A program made the translations under genes and the position numbers. From the NCBI RefSeq assembly GCF_029675105.1, contig NZ_JAQQFV010000004.1, positions 1-64,000 of the forward strand: a stretch of 64,000 nt of DNA, read 5' to 3'. Shown in pieces: positions 37,501-45,319 of this stretch. How positions within the stretch are numbered: position 1 is the stretch's first letter; every line of letters starts with the position of its first letter. Under the pieces are notes generated by a model. The model was given only the letters and a program-made list of their open reading frames with translations, did no database searches and was not told the DNA's origin. This stretch comes from Nocardia anocheti (GTDB lineage: Bacteria; Actinomycetota; Actinomycetes; Mycobacteriales; Mycobacteriaceae).

Positions 37501-38134
37501 GGGCAAGTCGACCATCGCGGCGCTGGCCGCGCGACTGTGGGATGTCGAGGCGGGCGTCATCCGGCTCGGCGGCGTGCCACTGCCGGAGGTGGGCAGCGAC
37601 TCGGTGATGGCGGCGGTGACCACCGTCTACCAGGAGGTGTACCTGTTCCCCGACACCGTGCGCTTCAATGTCGCGCTCGGCCGTCCGCAGGCCACCGACG
37701 ACGAGATCTGGGCGGCGCTCACGGCGGCCCAGTGCGAGGACGTGGTGGCCGCGCTGCCCGACGGGCTCGACACCGTACTCGGGGAGGGCGGCTCGACGCT
37801 GTCGGGCGGTCAGCGCCAACGACTGTCGATCGCGCGGGCCCTGCTCAAGGACTCCCCCGTGCTGATCCTCGACGAGGCGGTCTCGGCCGTAGACCCCGAT
37901 ACCGAGGCCCGCATCCAGCAGGCACTCCAGACCCTCGCGGCGGGGCGCACGGTGTTGGTGATCGCGCACCGGCTCGAGACCGTGCGGCAGGTCGACCAGA
38001 TCGTGGTGCTCGACCACGGCCGGGTCGAGGCCACCGGCACCCACACCGATCTGCTCGCGAGCAGCGCCACCTATCGACGGCTACTCGGCGAATCGGTGGA
38101 CAGCGGGGAGGCCGATCCGGTGCCCGTCCACTGA
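34559..38134 (+). CDS. One-chain IrtAB-like ABC transporter (two TMD-NBD halves fused)
   Basis: A 1191-residue protein with two complete exporter-fold half-transporters. Half 1: membrane helices about 15-310, Walker A GPTGAGKST near 366, signature LSGGQRQRISIARAL, Walker B VVVLDEATAALD. Half 2: membrane region about 640-905, Walker A GPSGAGKST near 980, LSGGQRQRLSIARALL, LILDEAVSAVD. Order and sequence recall mycobacterial IrtA and IrtB, the siderophore importers with exporter fold, but fused and without the IrtA flavin-reductase domain. The iron-box promoter supports iron-siderophore transport; drug export is the alternative. Confidence 0.88.
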   Translation: MNSSVSLRAVIARRRLGLATAALLAVLAAVLALAPYVAVYRVAVELFTEGGDPERIPMIALWTALAVAGRAVLSGLSTHTAHVAAYRVLADLRLALADKLRVIPLGRVQARSTGEMKKLLHDDVEQLEEALAHGVPDLAAAIAVPVATTVLFFTIDWRLALVAVAALVILLVVSGAGMAMAQKSTVAMAGHLTALNSAVSGYLNGLTVIRGFLRPDSGYDQARTALLDGFDHQRRAQAGPTSWVVSVMLAGTGFAVAAMLPVAGIGVVHGWVSIPTLILMLVLCLGYLSPLLGLVGVLATLMIRIQFAAGSITAMLDEPALPEPEHPVRPETFDVRLRDVRFAYSETAEALSGIDLTVAAGSSLALVGPTGAGKSTLARLIARLWDPDAGSVEIGGVDLREIGSAELARLVAYVQQDEYIFAATLAENIRVARPDATDAEVIAAGEAAQLGEVAAELGGWDTELPPGGGRLSGGQRQRISIARALVKDAPVVVLDEATAALDAETERRTLAALAHLTAGRTVIAIAHRLDTVRASDRIAVVEAGAVTAVGTHDDLTRTSATYRTLWAAYTAADGWRLDPVESPAHATVPTPPPAADPDEWTRAARDVVTPGVGTMTFGKQWRTLYGRGWPDLVRHGLIRLFLESLVRGVPLAAVFLVVSRAVDGELSTGFLWQVFALLTAGLVARLILSRWANLYIWGLADRAKTDIMLSIIERLRRVPMGFLGRVDRGRIATLITNDTLMLDFQNVPGQVAAACVQPLYAAVILAVLDWRLALAALIGIPIFLAVTVWSDRIYHRVFADLHRARARASTVLLEQARGAAVLRGAADSAVARRYREVVEQLRGASVAMSVRATPSTALGSIAVESGLVVLIVVGAALYRGGEVSAATLLLFLFLALALYQPIQELNALAGYRRNQEQIAARIAEVWDEPVLGEPSRPTPPADATLRFEDVSFGYDDDRVLDAVSFEARPGTVTALVGPSGAGKSTIAALAARLWDVEAGVIRLGGVPLPEVGSDSVMAAVTTVYQEVYLFPDTVRFNVALGRPQATDDEIWAALTAAQCEDVVAALPDGLDTVLGEGGSTLSGGQRQRLSIARALLKDSPVLILDEAVSAVDPDTEARIQQALQTLAAGRTVLVIAHRLETVRQVDQIVVLDHGRVEATGTHTDLLASSATYRRLLGESVDSGEADPVPVH

Positions 38135-38147
38135 ACACACACCCATA

Positions 38148-38171
38148 TTACCGGCGGGTAACTTATAGCCT
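38148..38171 (+). promoter_or_regulatory. Palindromic operator and -10 element before the lumazine synthase gene
   Basis: TTACC-GGCG-GGTAA (38148-38161) is a perfect 5-base inverted repeat, of the form often bound by TetR-type repressors. It is followed at once by CT and TATAGCCT (-10, TAGCCT at 38166-38171). The repeat would sit in the spacer between -35 and -10. No matching second copy was noticed near the neighbouring genes. Confidence 0.45.
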
Positions 38172-38185
38172 AGTAGACTCCGCCC

Positions 38186-38650
38186 ATGGGAAACACGTCT
38201 ACCGGCGCCGTCGCCTTCATCCGCGCCAGCTGGCACAGCTCCATCGTCACCAAGGCGCACGAGGGCTTCCTCGCCGAGTACGCCGGGCTCGGGTTCGACC
38301 CGGCCGGAGTCGAGGTCTTCGATGTGCCGGGCGCCTTCGAGATCCCGCTGCACGCCCAGCGGCTGGCCCGCACCGGACGCTACGACGCGGTGGTGGCCGC
38401 GGCGCTGGTCGTCGACGGTGGCATCTACCGGCACGACTTCGTCGCCTCGGCGGTGATCGACGGCCTGATGCGGGTGCAGCTCGACACCGACGTGCCGGTG
38501 TTCTCGGTGGTGCTCACCCCGCACCACTTCCACGAGCACAGCGAGCACGTGGACTACTACACCAACCACTTCGTGACCAAGGGAGCCGAGGCCGCCCGCG
38601 CGGTGGCGAACACCCTCAGCTCCCTGCGGTCCCTGCCCACCGCGCGCTGA
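38186..38650 (+). CDS. Lumazine synthase, type II (RibH2-like)
   Basis: A 154-residue 6,7-dimethyl-8-ribityllumazine synthase homologue, catalysing the penultimate riboflavin step. It has the FDVPGAFEIPLHA pocket segment. The second region reads VVDGGIYRHDFVASAVIDG, and the tail HHFHEHSEHVDYYTNHF replaces the usual icosahedral-type loop. These features match the decameric RibH2 form of Brucella and Mesorhizobium. No other rib genes are nearby, so this is probably a second copy with a special role. It lies 51 bases after the iron-box transporter with its own promoter-like sequence. Confidence 0.82.
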   Translation: MGNTSTGAVAFIRASWHSSIVTKAHEGFLAEYAGLGFDPAGVEVFDVPGAFEIPLHAQRLARTGRYDAVVAAALVVDGGIYRHDFVASAVIDGLMRVQLDTDVPVFSVVLTPHHFHEHSEHVDYYTNHFVTKGAEAARAVANTLSSLRSLPTAR

Positions 38651-38651
38651 C

Positions 38652-40100
38652 TCAGGCGAACTTCGTCAGGCAGGCCTGTTCGCCGTCGAGCACGCCGGTG
38701 CGGAACGCCTCGAGGCGCTGGTATCCGCTCGGCACCACCTCGCCGTTCACATCGGCGGCGGCCAGGCCGTCGGCGAGCAGGCCCGAGACGGCCTCGTCCA
38801 GGTCACCGGCCGACAGCCGCGGATCACTGCTGGGCTCACTGAGTTTCGTGGTGAGCGCGCCGGACAGGCACGCGGTGCGCAGACCCGCGCTCGCGGCGCC
38901 CGTGAGCGAGAGCCCACGGTCCTGCTGCACCGCCAGAGCGTAGCGGGACACGAACACCACCGCCGCGTTGTAGTCACCGGTCACCACCGCCGACAGCGAC
39001 TTGTTCTGGGTCTCGGCGCCCTCCCCCGCGCGCGTGGCCATCGCGGTCAGATCGGTGCCGATGGTGTTGCTGCCCGGGCAGTAGGACACCGGCTCGGTGG
39101 TGGTGGTCGACGCGCAATTCCGGGTGACGCCGGTGTAGTCGAACTTCGGCGCGCTGCGCACGGGCATCGACTTGCCCAGCTGGGTCGCCAGGGTGCTCAG
39201 GTTCTCCTTGTCCACCGGCAGCTGCTGGTCGCGCTCATCGTCCTCGAAGGTGACCGGCAGTCCGGCCCGGCGGCTCTCGATCTCGTCCTTGTCGATGCCC
39301 TTGCAGGTCCCCGCGCCCTCGGTGTAGCCCATCTGCACCGCGGTGACCCGTTCGAAGGCCGAGCCGTGCACGGCGTTCGGGTCGTTGGGGTCGCTGTCGC
39401 GCACCGCCACGGTCGCGCCGAGCACGCCGTTGAGGCCGTCGGTGGTGTTGAGGGTGAAGTGCTCGGAGTTCCCCTCGGCGACGTGGCGCAGGAACACCCC
39501 GGCCAGGCAGTCGGCCTGCTGCTCCTTGACCAACGCGTCCATGGTGAGCCCGCGCAGCAGATCGGCCTGGGCCTGGATGGCGTGGCCGTACTCGTGGGCC
39601 AGCACCATCACCACCGACATCTCGTCGAACCGGTTGATCAGCAGCGGCAACAGCACCGAGCGATCCCACCCGATGGTGTGGTTGAGCGGACAGTACGCGG
39701 CGTTGACCAGCTGGTAGGTGCTGCTGAAGCAGAAGTCCACCGCCTCGGACTCCGGCGCCTTGGCCGACCACGAGATGTACTTCGAGGCGGGCTTGAAATT
39801 TCCGCGGAAGGTCTTGGAGTACTCGGTCTGCCAGAACTTCTCGATATCGGCGATGGCGTTGAGCGCGAGGGTGTCCACCGCGCCGCCGTCGCCGTTGTCG
39901 GCCTTCTTGTCGGTGTTCGCGGCGCCCGGACGCGGCCCGCTGGGCCCGTCGCCGGACGCCGCCCCCGCCACCTCCCACGGATTGTCGATGGCCGCGACGG
40001 CCTTGTCGCTGGCGACGGTGTTCGCCGAACAGCCGGTCGTCAGTATCCCGACGCTCACCAACGCCGCGGCCGCGGCAATGGCGAAGCGATGCTTGATCAT
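38652..40100 (-). CDS. Lipoprotein neutral zinc metallopeptidase
   Basis: A 482-residue secreted lipoprotein with lipobox LTTGCSA at about residue 20-25. The catalytic zinc motif is HEYGH in MVLAHEYGHAIQAQ, with a later EQQADCLAG supplying the third ligand, as in the YpfJ-type neutral zinc metallopeptidase family. A second half of about 220 residues (four Cys, sequences such as FDYTGVTRNCAS) is unassigned. ATG 40100 is chosen because of GGGGAGG upstream and the signal peptide; the frame extends upstream to 40133. The substrate is unknown. It converges with the lumazine synthase one base away. Confidence 0.82.
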   Translation of the reverse strand: MIKHRFAIAAAAALVSVGILTTGCSANTVASDKAVAAIDNPWEVAGAASGDGPSGPRPGAANTDKKADNGDGGAVDTLALNAIADIEKFWQTEYSKTFRGNFKPASKYISWSAKAPESEAVDFCFSSTYQLVNAAYCPLNHTIGWDRSVLLPLLINRFDEMSVVMVLAHEYGHAIQAQADLLRGLTMDALVKEQQADCLAGVFLRHVAEGNSEHFTLNTTDGLNGVLGATVAVRDSDPNDPNAVHGSAFERVTAVQMGYTEGAGTCKGIDKDEIESRRAGLPVTFEDDERDQQLPVDKENLSTLATQLGKSMPVRSAPKFDYTGVTRNCASTTTTEPVSYCPGSNTIGTDLTAMATRAGEGAETQNKSLSAVVTGDYNAAVVFVSRYALAVQQDRGLSLTGAASAGLRTACLSGALTTKLSEPSSDPRLSAGDLDEAVSGLLADGLAAADVNGEVVPSGYQRLEAFRTGVLDGEQACLTKFA

Positions 40101-40175
40101 GCGCTGATTCCTCCCCGGGAATGACGCGGACACGCGCGGTCCGCTGTCGAGCGCTCACATGCTAGTCGAGATCGC

Positions 40176-41126
40176 TCAGCGGTCCAGTCGGACCGTGGCC
40201 AGCACCGCCCGGTGATCGCTACCCGGAATGGTCAGCGCGCGTACCTGTTCGGCCACCCCACCGGCGACGAGGATGTGGTCGATCCCGATCACCGGACCCC
40301 ACCGGCGATCGGCCGGGAAGGTCAGCAGCACGCCGTCGCCGGTCTGCTCCGCGGCCGCCGCGAACGGCCCGTCCAGCAACGCGCGATAGGCCGAATGATG
40401 CTGGGTGGCATTGAAATCCGCACCGACGACGGCGGGCCCGCTCACCCTGGCCAGGATCTCGTCGACCCGGCCCAGTTCGGCCTTCCACGCGTCGAAGTTC
40501 AGATTCGGCGGGATCGGATGGAAGGCGAACACCGCGATGTCGCCGCGCTGCGGATGCCGCATGGTCGCGGAGATGTTGCTCATGATGAAGCCGTCGTACT
40601 TCACGGTGTCGTGCAGCGGGTATCGGCTGTAGATCCCGGTGCCACCACCACCGGATCGCGCCGGTTCCAGGTAGACGTGCGGCAGCTGCTCCTCCAGCCC
40701 GGCCGCGCGCAGGCGGACGATCGCGTCGTCGGTCAGCTCGTCCACGGTGAGCACGTCGACGGCATGGTCACGCACGACCCCGGTCACCGCGACCGGGTCG
40801 GCCTGGCCGAAGAGCAGATTCGATTGCAGGACAACGAGTTCCGGACCGTCGGCGGCCCGACTGTCGGGCACGAACGGTGGGACCAGCGTCCACAGCACCC
40901 CCGCGAGCACCACCCCGGCCACGCCCGCGCTGCGCCACCTGCGGGCCGCCAGCAGCAGCACCACGCCGAGCACGGCGCCCAGCATCAACCACATCGCCCC
41001 CGAGGCCAGCAGCACCAGATTCTTCCGCTGCCAGTGCCCGACGTGCAGGATCAATCCCGCCACCGCCGCGCCCAGTGCGCCCCACCCCAGGCCGAGCAAC
41101 GCCCGGTCCATCCATCTACGCATCAT
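40176..41126 (-). CDS. Membrane-anchored endonuclease/exonuclease/phosphatase family protein
   Basis: A 316-residue protein with three N-terminal membrane helices (about 8-28, 36-58, 65-85). An extracellular EEP domain follows: VVLQSNLLFGQ, the GADFNATQHHSAYR metal/phosphate motif and the catalytic His in PGSDHRAVLATV. Domain order resembles actinobacterial surface phosphatases or phosphodiesterases of this superfamily. It could hydrolyse nucleic acid or phospholipid headgroups; this cannot be decided from sequence. Confidence 0.8.
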   Translation of the reverse strand: MMRRWMDRALLGLGWGALGAAVAGLILHVGHWQRKNLVLLASGAMWLMLGAVLGVVLLLAARRWRSAGVAGVVLAGVLWTLVPPFVPDSRAADGPELVVLQSNLLFGQADPVAVTGVVRDHAVDVLTVDELTDDAIVRLRAAGLEEQLPHVYLEPARSGGGGTGIYSRYPLHDTVKYDGFIMSNISATMRHPQRGDIAVFAFHPIPPNLNFDAWKAELGRVDEILARVSGPAVVGADFNATQHHSAYRALLDGPFAAAAEQTGDGVLLTFPADRRWGPVIGIDHILVAGGVAEQVRALTIPGSDHRAVLATVRLDR

Positions 41127-41192
41127 CGGGCCAGCCTATGCGGCACGATCCCAGGGCCCGCTGTGGTGGTTCTGAGGGATCTCTGAGGCCGA

Positions 41193-43706
41193 CTAGAGCG
41201 GCAGACCCGCCTCGATCCAGTTGTAGGCCTGGATCTTGCGGGACTGCGGATCGTTGACGACCTGGTTGATCAGGTCGTTGATCTGGTCGGCCGACAGCGG
41301 ATAGCCGTAGTGCTCGGCCGCGCCCGCCGAGGCCCACAGGGAGGCGAACAGGCCGGGGCCGCCGAGCAGGTGGGTCAGCGCGGTGGCGACCTCGTCGACG
41401 GTCCCGATCACCCCGTGTACCAGCGCGATCGCGATGTCCTCGTCACCGGGCAGCGCGCCGGGGGCCAGCGCGCCGGACTCGACCACCCGCTGGGCCAGCC
41501 AGGTACCGGGGATCAGCGGGTTCGGGCCGATGGCGTCGCCCAGGTAGTAGCGCCACTCCCCGGGATTGCCCTGGTCGAAGGCGTGGATGTAGAAGGTGCG
41601 GGTCAGCGCCCACAGCGCGATGTAGCGCAGCGCGAGCAGCTCGGGGCCCAGCTCGGGACCGCCCGATTCGGCGCGGTCCTTCTCCAGCAGATTCCAGGCG
41701 AAGCGGAACCAGACCTGTTCGGAATTGCCCACCCAGGTCGCGGGCAGCCGCTCGGCCAATGCCGCGACATCGGCGGCCGGGCCGTCGAAACCGAGGTCGC
41801 CGGAGGCTTCCACCCGCAGGTTGTCGACGTAGCCGCGCAGCGCGTCGACGGAGGTGAACACCGCGTAGCCGAGCTGGGCGAGCCGGGTGAGATCGGCGTT
41901 GGCCGGTTCGAACACCAGCACCACCGGCATGCCGACGCCCGGCTGCAGGCCGTCGGGCCAGAACGCCTCGGCGACGGCGAGTTCACGCCCGGTGATCGGA
42001 TCGGCGACCTCGCTGTCGAGCAACGGGAAGCCGAAACCATCGGCCACCAGGTCCTCGACCAGCTCGTTCACCTGGTCCACCGCCGGGTCGCCCAGGGTGG
42101 CCCCGGCGACGCCGACATTGAGCAGGTTCGGCCGGTGCAGGGTGCCGGTGCGCAGTTGCTCGAGGAACGCGTCGGCCGCCGCGGACAGCAGCAGCCTGCG
42201 CGCGCGTAGGAACTCGCGGTAGTTCTCCACCCGCCACAGGTTCGGGTCGGCCGGAATCCACTGCGAGGCCAGCACACCGGGGTTGCGGCGCTCGACCTCG
42301 GCGAGGTATTCGGCCGGATCGCGTTCGCCCAGTTCGGTTTCCGAGTCCGGGCTGAGGAAACAGAAGTTGGCGATGGCGTTGATCTCGTTGCGCTCGTAGC
42401 CCGCGTCGCGCAGCGTCGTCTTGGGGAACAGGTAGTGCACCTGCACCGGCGTGCGCTCGCCGAACCGCGCGATCCCCAGTTCCGAGCCGGTGCCCAGATC
42501 GCGCGAACCGTCCACGCGGGTGAGCAGATACAGCAGCGGGTAGAACCGGGAGCCCCGGGTGGCGCCGGAGAAATCGTCGGCGCACAGGTCCAGCGAACCG
42601 CCGCGCAGGCGCTCCAGCGAGGCGATCAGCCCGTCGATCCCGCCGCGTTCGAGGGTCTCGTAGTCCTGCTGCAGGAAGGTCTCGGTGGAGCCGCTGAACC
42701 GGCCCCACAGCGCCTGGTGCACATACCAGTACAGCACCCGGTCGCGGTGCAGATCGTTGTCGAAGCGGCCGCCGTTGAGGAACAGCAGCCGGGTGATCAC
42801 CGGAATGGCGTAGCGGCCCATCAGGACCCGGTCGTGGTCGAGGCCCAGCCGCGTGGCGACCGTGTCGAGGAAGGTGTCGACCTGCACGGCGGTGTCGCTG
42901 AGTGCCTGCTCGAACTCCGCGGGGGCCAGATCGCCGAGCGCGTCGAAGTGCGCGCGGCCGTTGCCCACCGCGATCACATTGCGCAGCAACCAGTCCAGGG
43001 TGAAGGTGTAGCCGTCCTTGTCCCAGCGGATCAGGTGGTCGCGCAGGTTGCCGCGCGCCTGCGGCCACTGCGCGCAGAGGGTGGCCAGCGCCAGGTCGCC
43101 CTTGGACAGCTTGGTGCCGCCGGAGTTGACCCGGTTGAAGATGTCGACCACCTCGTCGACGGTGCGATCCGAGCCGGTGATGGTCTCCACGTTGAACTCG
43201 CGATGGGTGATCTCGCGCAGCTTGTTGAGCCGGGTCAGGTAGACCGCCAACGTATCCGGGGACTCGTCGGGGAACCGGGACAGATAGTGCATCGGCCCCT
43301 GCGCGAACAGTTCGGTGATGTCGATCCAGGCCGGGCTGGTGTCGCGCCCCGGGATCTGGAACTCGAAGACCTCCCGCTCGACGTCGAAATGCAGGCCGGT
43401 GAACGCGATCGCGTCACCCTCGAAGAACGACGGCGCGCGCCCGCGCACAATGCCGTAGAGGGTGGTGATGCGCTGCTGACCGTCGAGCAGCAGCTGACGC
43501 AGACCCGAGCCGGTGGCGGTGCCGCGCACGGCGATGTCCTCGGACCCGGTCTCCCACACCAGCAGTCCGCCGACCGGATAGCCCAGATACAGCGACCGCA
43601 TGAGCCCGCGCACCTGATCCCGGTTCCATACGTATCCGCGCTGGAACTCCGGCAGGAGGACCGCACCGGAGTCGATCTGGTCGAGCAGGTTGGACAGACG
43701 TGTCAC
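41193..43706 (-). CDS. DUF262/DUF1524 (GmrSD-like) protein with extra C-terminal domain
   Basis: An 837-residue protein. DUF262 begins at once: LLPEFQRGYVWNRDQ (17-31), then LLLDGQQRITTLYG (72-85, the ParB-like DGQQR nucleotide motif) and NRVNSGGTKLSKGDLA. A DUF1524-like region near 430 reads VQVHYLFPKTTL with a later NAIANFCFLS; the usual His-His pair is HY here, so nuclease activity is uncertain. About 330 further residues contain AVAEAFWPDGLQPGVGMPVV, reminiscent of small nuclease-like domains. GmrSD enzymes cut modified phage DNA. GTG 43706 follows AAAGG. It is a single gene with no methyltransferase partner. Confidence 0.75.
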   Translation of the reverse strand: MTRLSNLLDQIDSGAVLLPEFQRGYVWNRDQVRGLMRSLYLGYPVGGLLVWETGSEDIAVRGTATGSGLRQLLLDGQQRITTLYGIVRGRAPSFFEGDAIAFTGLHFDVEREVFEFQIPGRDTSPAWIDITELFAQGPMHYLSRFPDESPDTLAVYLTRLNKLREITHREFNVETITGSDRTVDEVVDIFNRVNSGGTKLSKGDLALATLCAQWPQARGNLRDHLIRWDKDGYTFTLDWLLRNVIAVGNGRAHFDALGDLAPAEFEQALSDTAVQVDTFLDTVATRLGLDHDRVLMGRYAIPVITRLLFLNGGRFDNDLHRDRVLYWYVHQALWGRFSGSTETFLQQDYETLERGGIDGLIASLERLRGGSLDLCADDFSGATRGSRFYPLLYLLTRVDGSRDLGTGSELGIARFGERTPVQVHYLFPKTTLRDAGYERNEINAIANFCFLSPDSETELGERDPAEYLAEVERRNPGVLASQWIPADPNLWRVENYREFLRARRLLLSAAADAFLEQLRTGTLHRPNLLNVGVAGATLGDPAVDQVNELVEDLVADGFGFPLLDSEVADPITGRELAVAEAFWPDGLQPGVGMPVVLVFEPANADLTRLAQLGYAVFTSVDALRGYVDNLRVEASGDLGFDGPAADVAALAERLPATWVGNSEQVWFRFAWNLLEKDRAESGGPELGPELLALRYIALWALTRTFYIHAFDQGNPGEWRYYLGDAIGPNPLIPGTWLAQRVVESGALAPGALPGDEDIAIALVHGVIGTVDEVATALTHLLGGPGLFASLWASAGAAEHYGYPLSADQINDLINQVVNDPQSRKIQAYNWIEAGLPL

Positions 43707-43819
43707 GGCAGCCTTTCGATCGCGATCCGGTGGCGGCGAAGCGCCCCATCGTTGCACGGATCGTACCCACGAACACCGACACTCCAGCGGCCGAACGGAA
43801 CTGAGGCGACCCTACCCGA

Positions 43820-44836
43820 CTAGCGCGGGCCGGTCACCGCGTCGCGGAACTGCGGCGAGGCGTAGAACGGGGCCAGCCTGCGGCGCAGCACCGTGTCCAG
43901 ATAGCCGCGCTCGTCGAGCTTTTCGAGCACCGAGGGGCCGAACCGCAGCGCCTCCTCGATCAGGTCCTCGCGGCTGACGCCGAGTTCGGCGAGCAGTTCG
44001 GTGAGCGGGGTGTCACCGTATTTGTCGAAGACGTGGTCGATACCCTCGTCGAGCAGCGCGTGGAAGTAGCTCGTCTCGCGGAAGGTGCGCCAGAACTCGA
44101 AGGTGAGCACCACCGCGTCCTCGACGTCGTCGGCCGAGACCAGGTCGCGAAAGGAGCCGACCGCGTCGCCGGTGTGCTTGCGCCAGGTCGCGCGGGCGCT
44201 GTCGAGCAGCACCTCGTCGGCGTCGCCGGTGTTGCCGCGCAGCACGAACCGCGCGCCGGTGCGGGTGAGCTTGCCGACGCCGTTCTCGATCGCGGGCAGC
44301 GCGGGCTCGGCCAGCCGCGAGAGCGCCCCGCGCAGGGTGCGGGTGAGTCCGCCGCCCGCCTGCTTACCGTCGTCGACGGCGGTGACCACCGCGCGCTGCA
44401 CCGCCTCCACGCACGCGTCGACGGTGACCGGGCTCGACAGCACCAGCCGCACCAGCCGGTGGGTGACGTCCATGTCGGCCACCGCGTCGATCAGCTCGTC
44501 GAACCGGTGCGGGTCCACCACGTCGCCGACCTCGAGTTCGTCGTTGACGCGATGGTTGTAGAGCCGCGCGGCGATCTCGCCGACGAGCTCGGGGATGGCG
44601 CCCTCGACCGGGATCTGCACGGCGTACTTGTGCGCGACGTCCTTGATCTGCGTGCGGGTCACCGCTTCGGCCAGGGTCAGTTCCTCGGCCTCGTCGAGCA
44701 GGCCGTCGACCTCCTCCTCGACGAACTCGAAGAAGCTCTCGCGGCGCAGCAGCTGGTCCTTGGCGAAGGCCACGTGCGCGTCGAGGACCCGCATCGCCAG
44801 ATCGAAGCCGTCCCCGTGCCCCTCGTTCTCACCCAT
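43820..44836 (-). CDS. Conserved hypothetical protein
   Basis: A 338-residue soluble, mostly helical and acidic protein with no membrane segment or signal peptide. I do not recognise its domain. Landmarks are [20 protein letters not shown], then [17 protein letters not shown] at mid-length, and [20 protein letters not shown] near the C-terminus. ATG 44836 is chosen as the first Met before the acidic start MGENEGHG; the longer frame upstream has the composition of non-coding DNA. It is divergent from cspA. Confidence 0.7.
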   Translation of the reverse strand: MGENEGHGDGFDLAMRVLDAHVAFAKDQLLRRESFFEFVEEEVDGLLDEAEELTLAEAVTRTQIKDVAHKYAVQIPVEGAIPELVGEIAARLYNHRVNDELEVGDVVDPHRFDELIDAVADMDVTHRLVRLVLSSPVTVDACVEAVQRAVVTAVDDGKQAGGGLTRTLRGALSRLAEPALPAIENGVGKLTRTGARFVLRGNTGDADEVLLDSARATWRKHTGDAVGSFRDLVSADDVEDAVVLTFEFWRTFRETSYFHALLDEGIDHVFDKYGDTPLTELLAELGVSREDLIEEALRFGPSVLEKLDERGYLDTVLRRRLAPFYASPQFRDAVTGPR

Positions 44837-45060
44837 GGTGCCCAGATTCGCACATCGCGCGCGGTGGCGTGCGGGAGGCGCTCGCAATCGTCGGAGGCGG
44901 TCGCGACACGCCCGGGCAGAAGCGGCAGACTCCGCCCAGATCGTGCTTCGGAAACTCCGTCTGAGCATTTTGCCGACGAGTATGGCATACTTGCTCACTG
45001 AGACTGGGCTGATCGCAAGTGATCGCCATGGCTCATCTACGGAAAAGACTTTCAAAAATC

Positions 45061-45264
45061 ATGACTCAAGGCACTGTCAAGTGGTTCAACGGCGAGAAGG
45101 GCTTCGGCTTCATCGCCCAAGACGGAGGCGGCCCCGACGTCTTCGTGCATTACTCGGCCATCGGCGGCTCCGGCTTCAAGTCCCTCGATGAGGGTCAGCG
45201 CGTGGAGTTCGAGGTCGGCCAGGGCCAGAAGGGCCCTCAGGCTCAGGACGTTCGCGCCATCTGA
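45061..45264 (+). CDS. cspA: Cold-shock domain protein
   Basis: A 67-residue single cold-shock domain that binds single-stranded RNA or DNA. RNP1 is KGFGFIAQ and RNP2 is VFVHYSAI; it begins [13 protein letters not shown]. Length is normal. The 224-base upstream gap includes a long AT-richer leader (from about 44965), as expected for a cold-responsive mRNA, with no clear ribosome binding site. It ends in a strong terminator. Confidence 0.93.
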   Translation: MTQGTVKWFNGEKGFGFIAQDGGGPDVFVHYSAIGGSGFKSLDEGQRVEFEVGQGQKGPQAQDVRAI

Positions 45265-45284
45265 TTCCGGCGCACCGGTAGTCA

Positions 45285-45313
45285 AGCCCCGCACCCTCGG
45301 TGCGGGGCTTTTC
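45285..45313 (+). terminator. cspA terminator
   Basis: An 11-base-pair GC-rich stem (45285-45295 and 45299-45309) with a 3-base loop and a TTTT run. It starts 21 bases after the cspA stop and just before the convergent end of glnE. Confidence 0.9.
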
Positions 45314-45319
45314 TCGTTC

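Noticed and set aside
35645..38044. Minus-strand open frame opposite the ABC transporter
   Set aside because: Antisense to intact Walker A, signature and Walker B motifs; product is His/Arg/Gln-rich.
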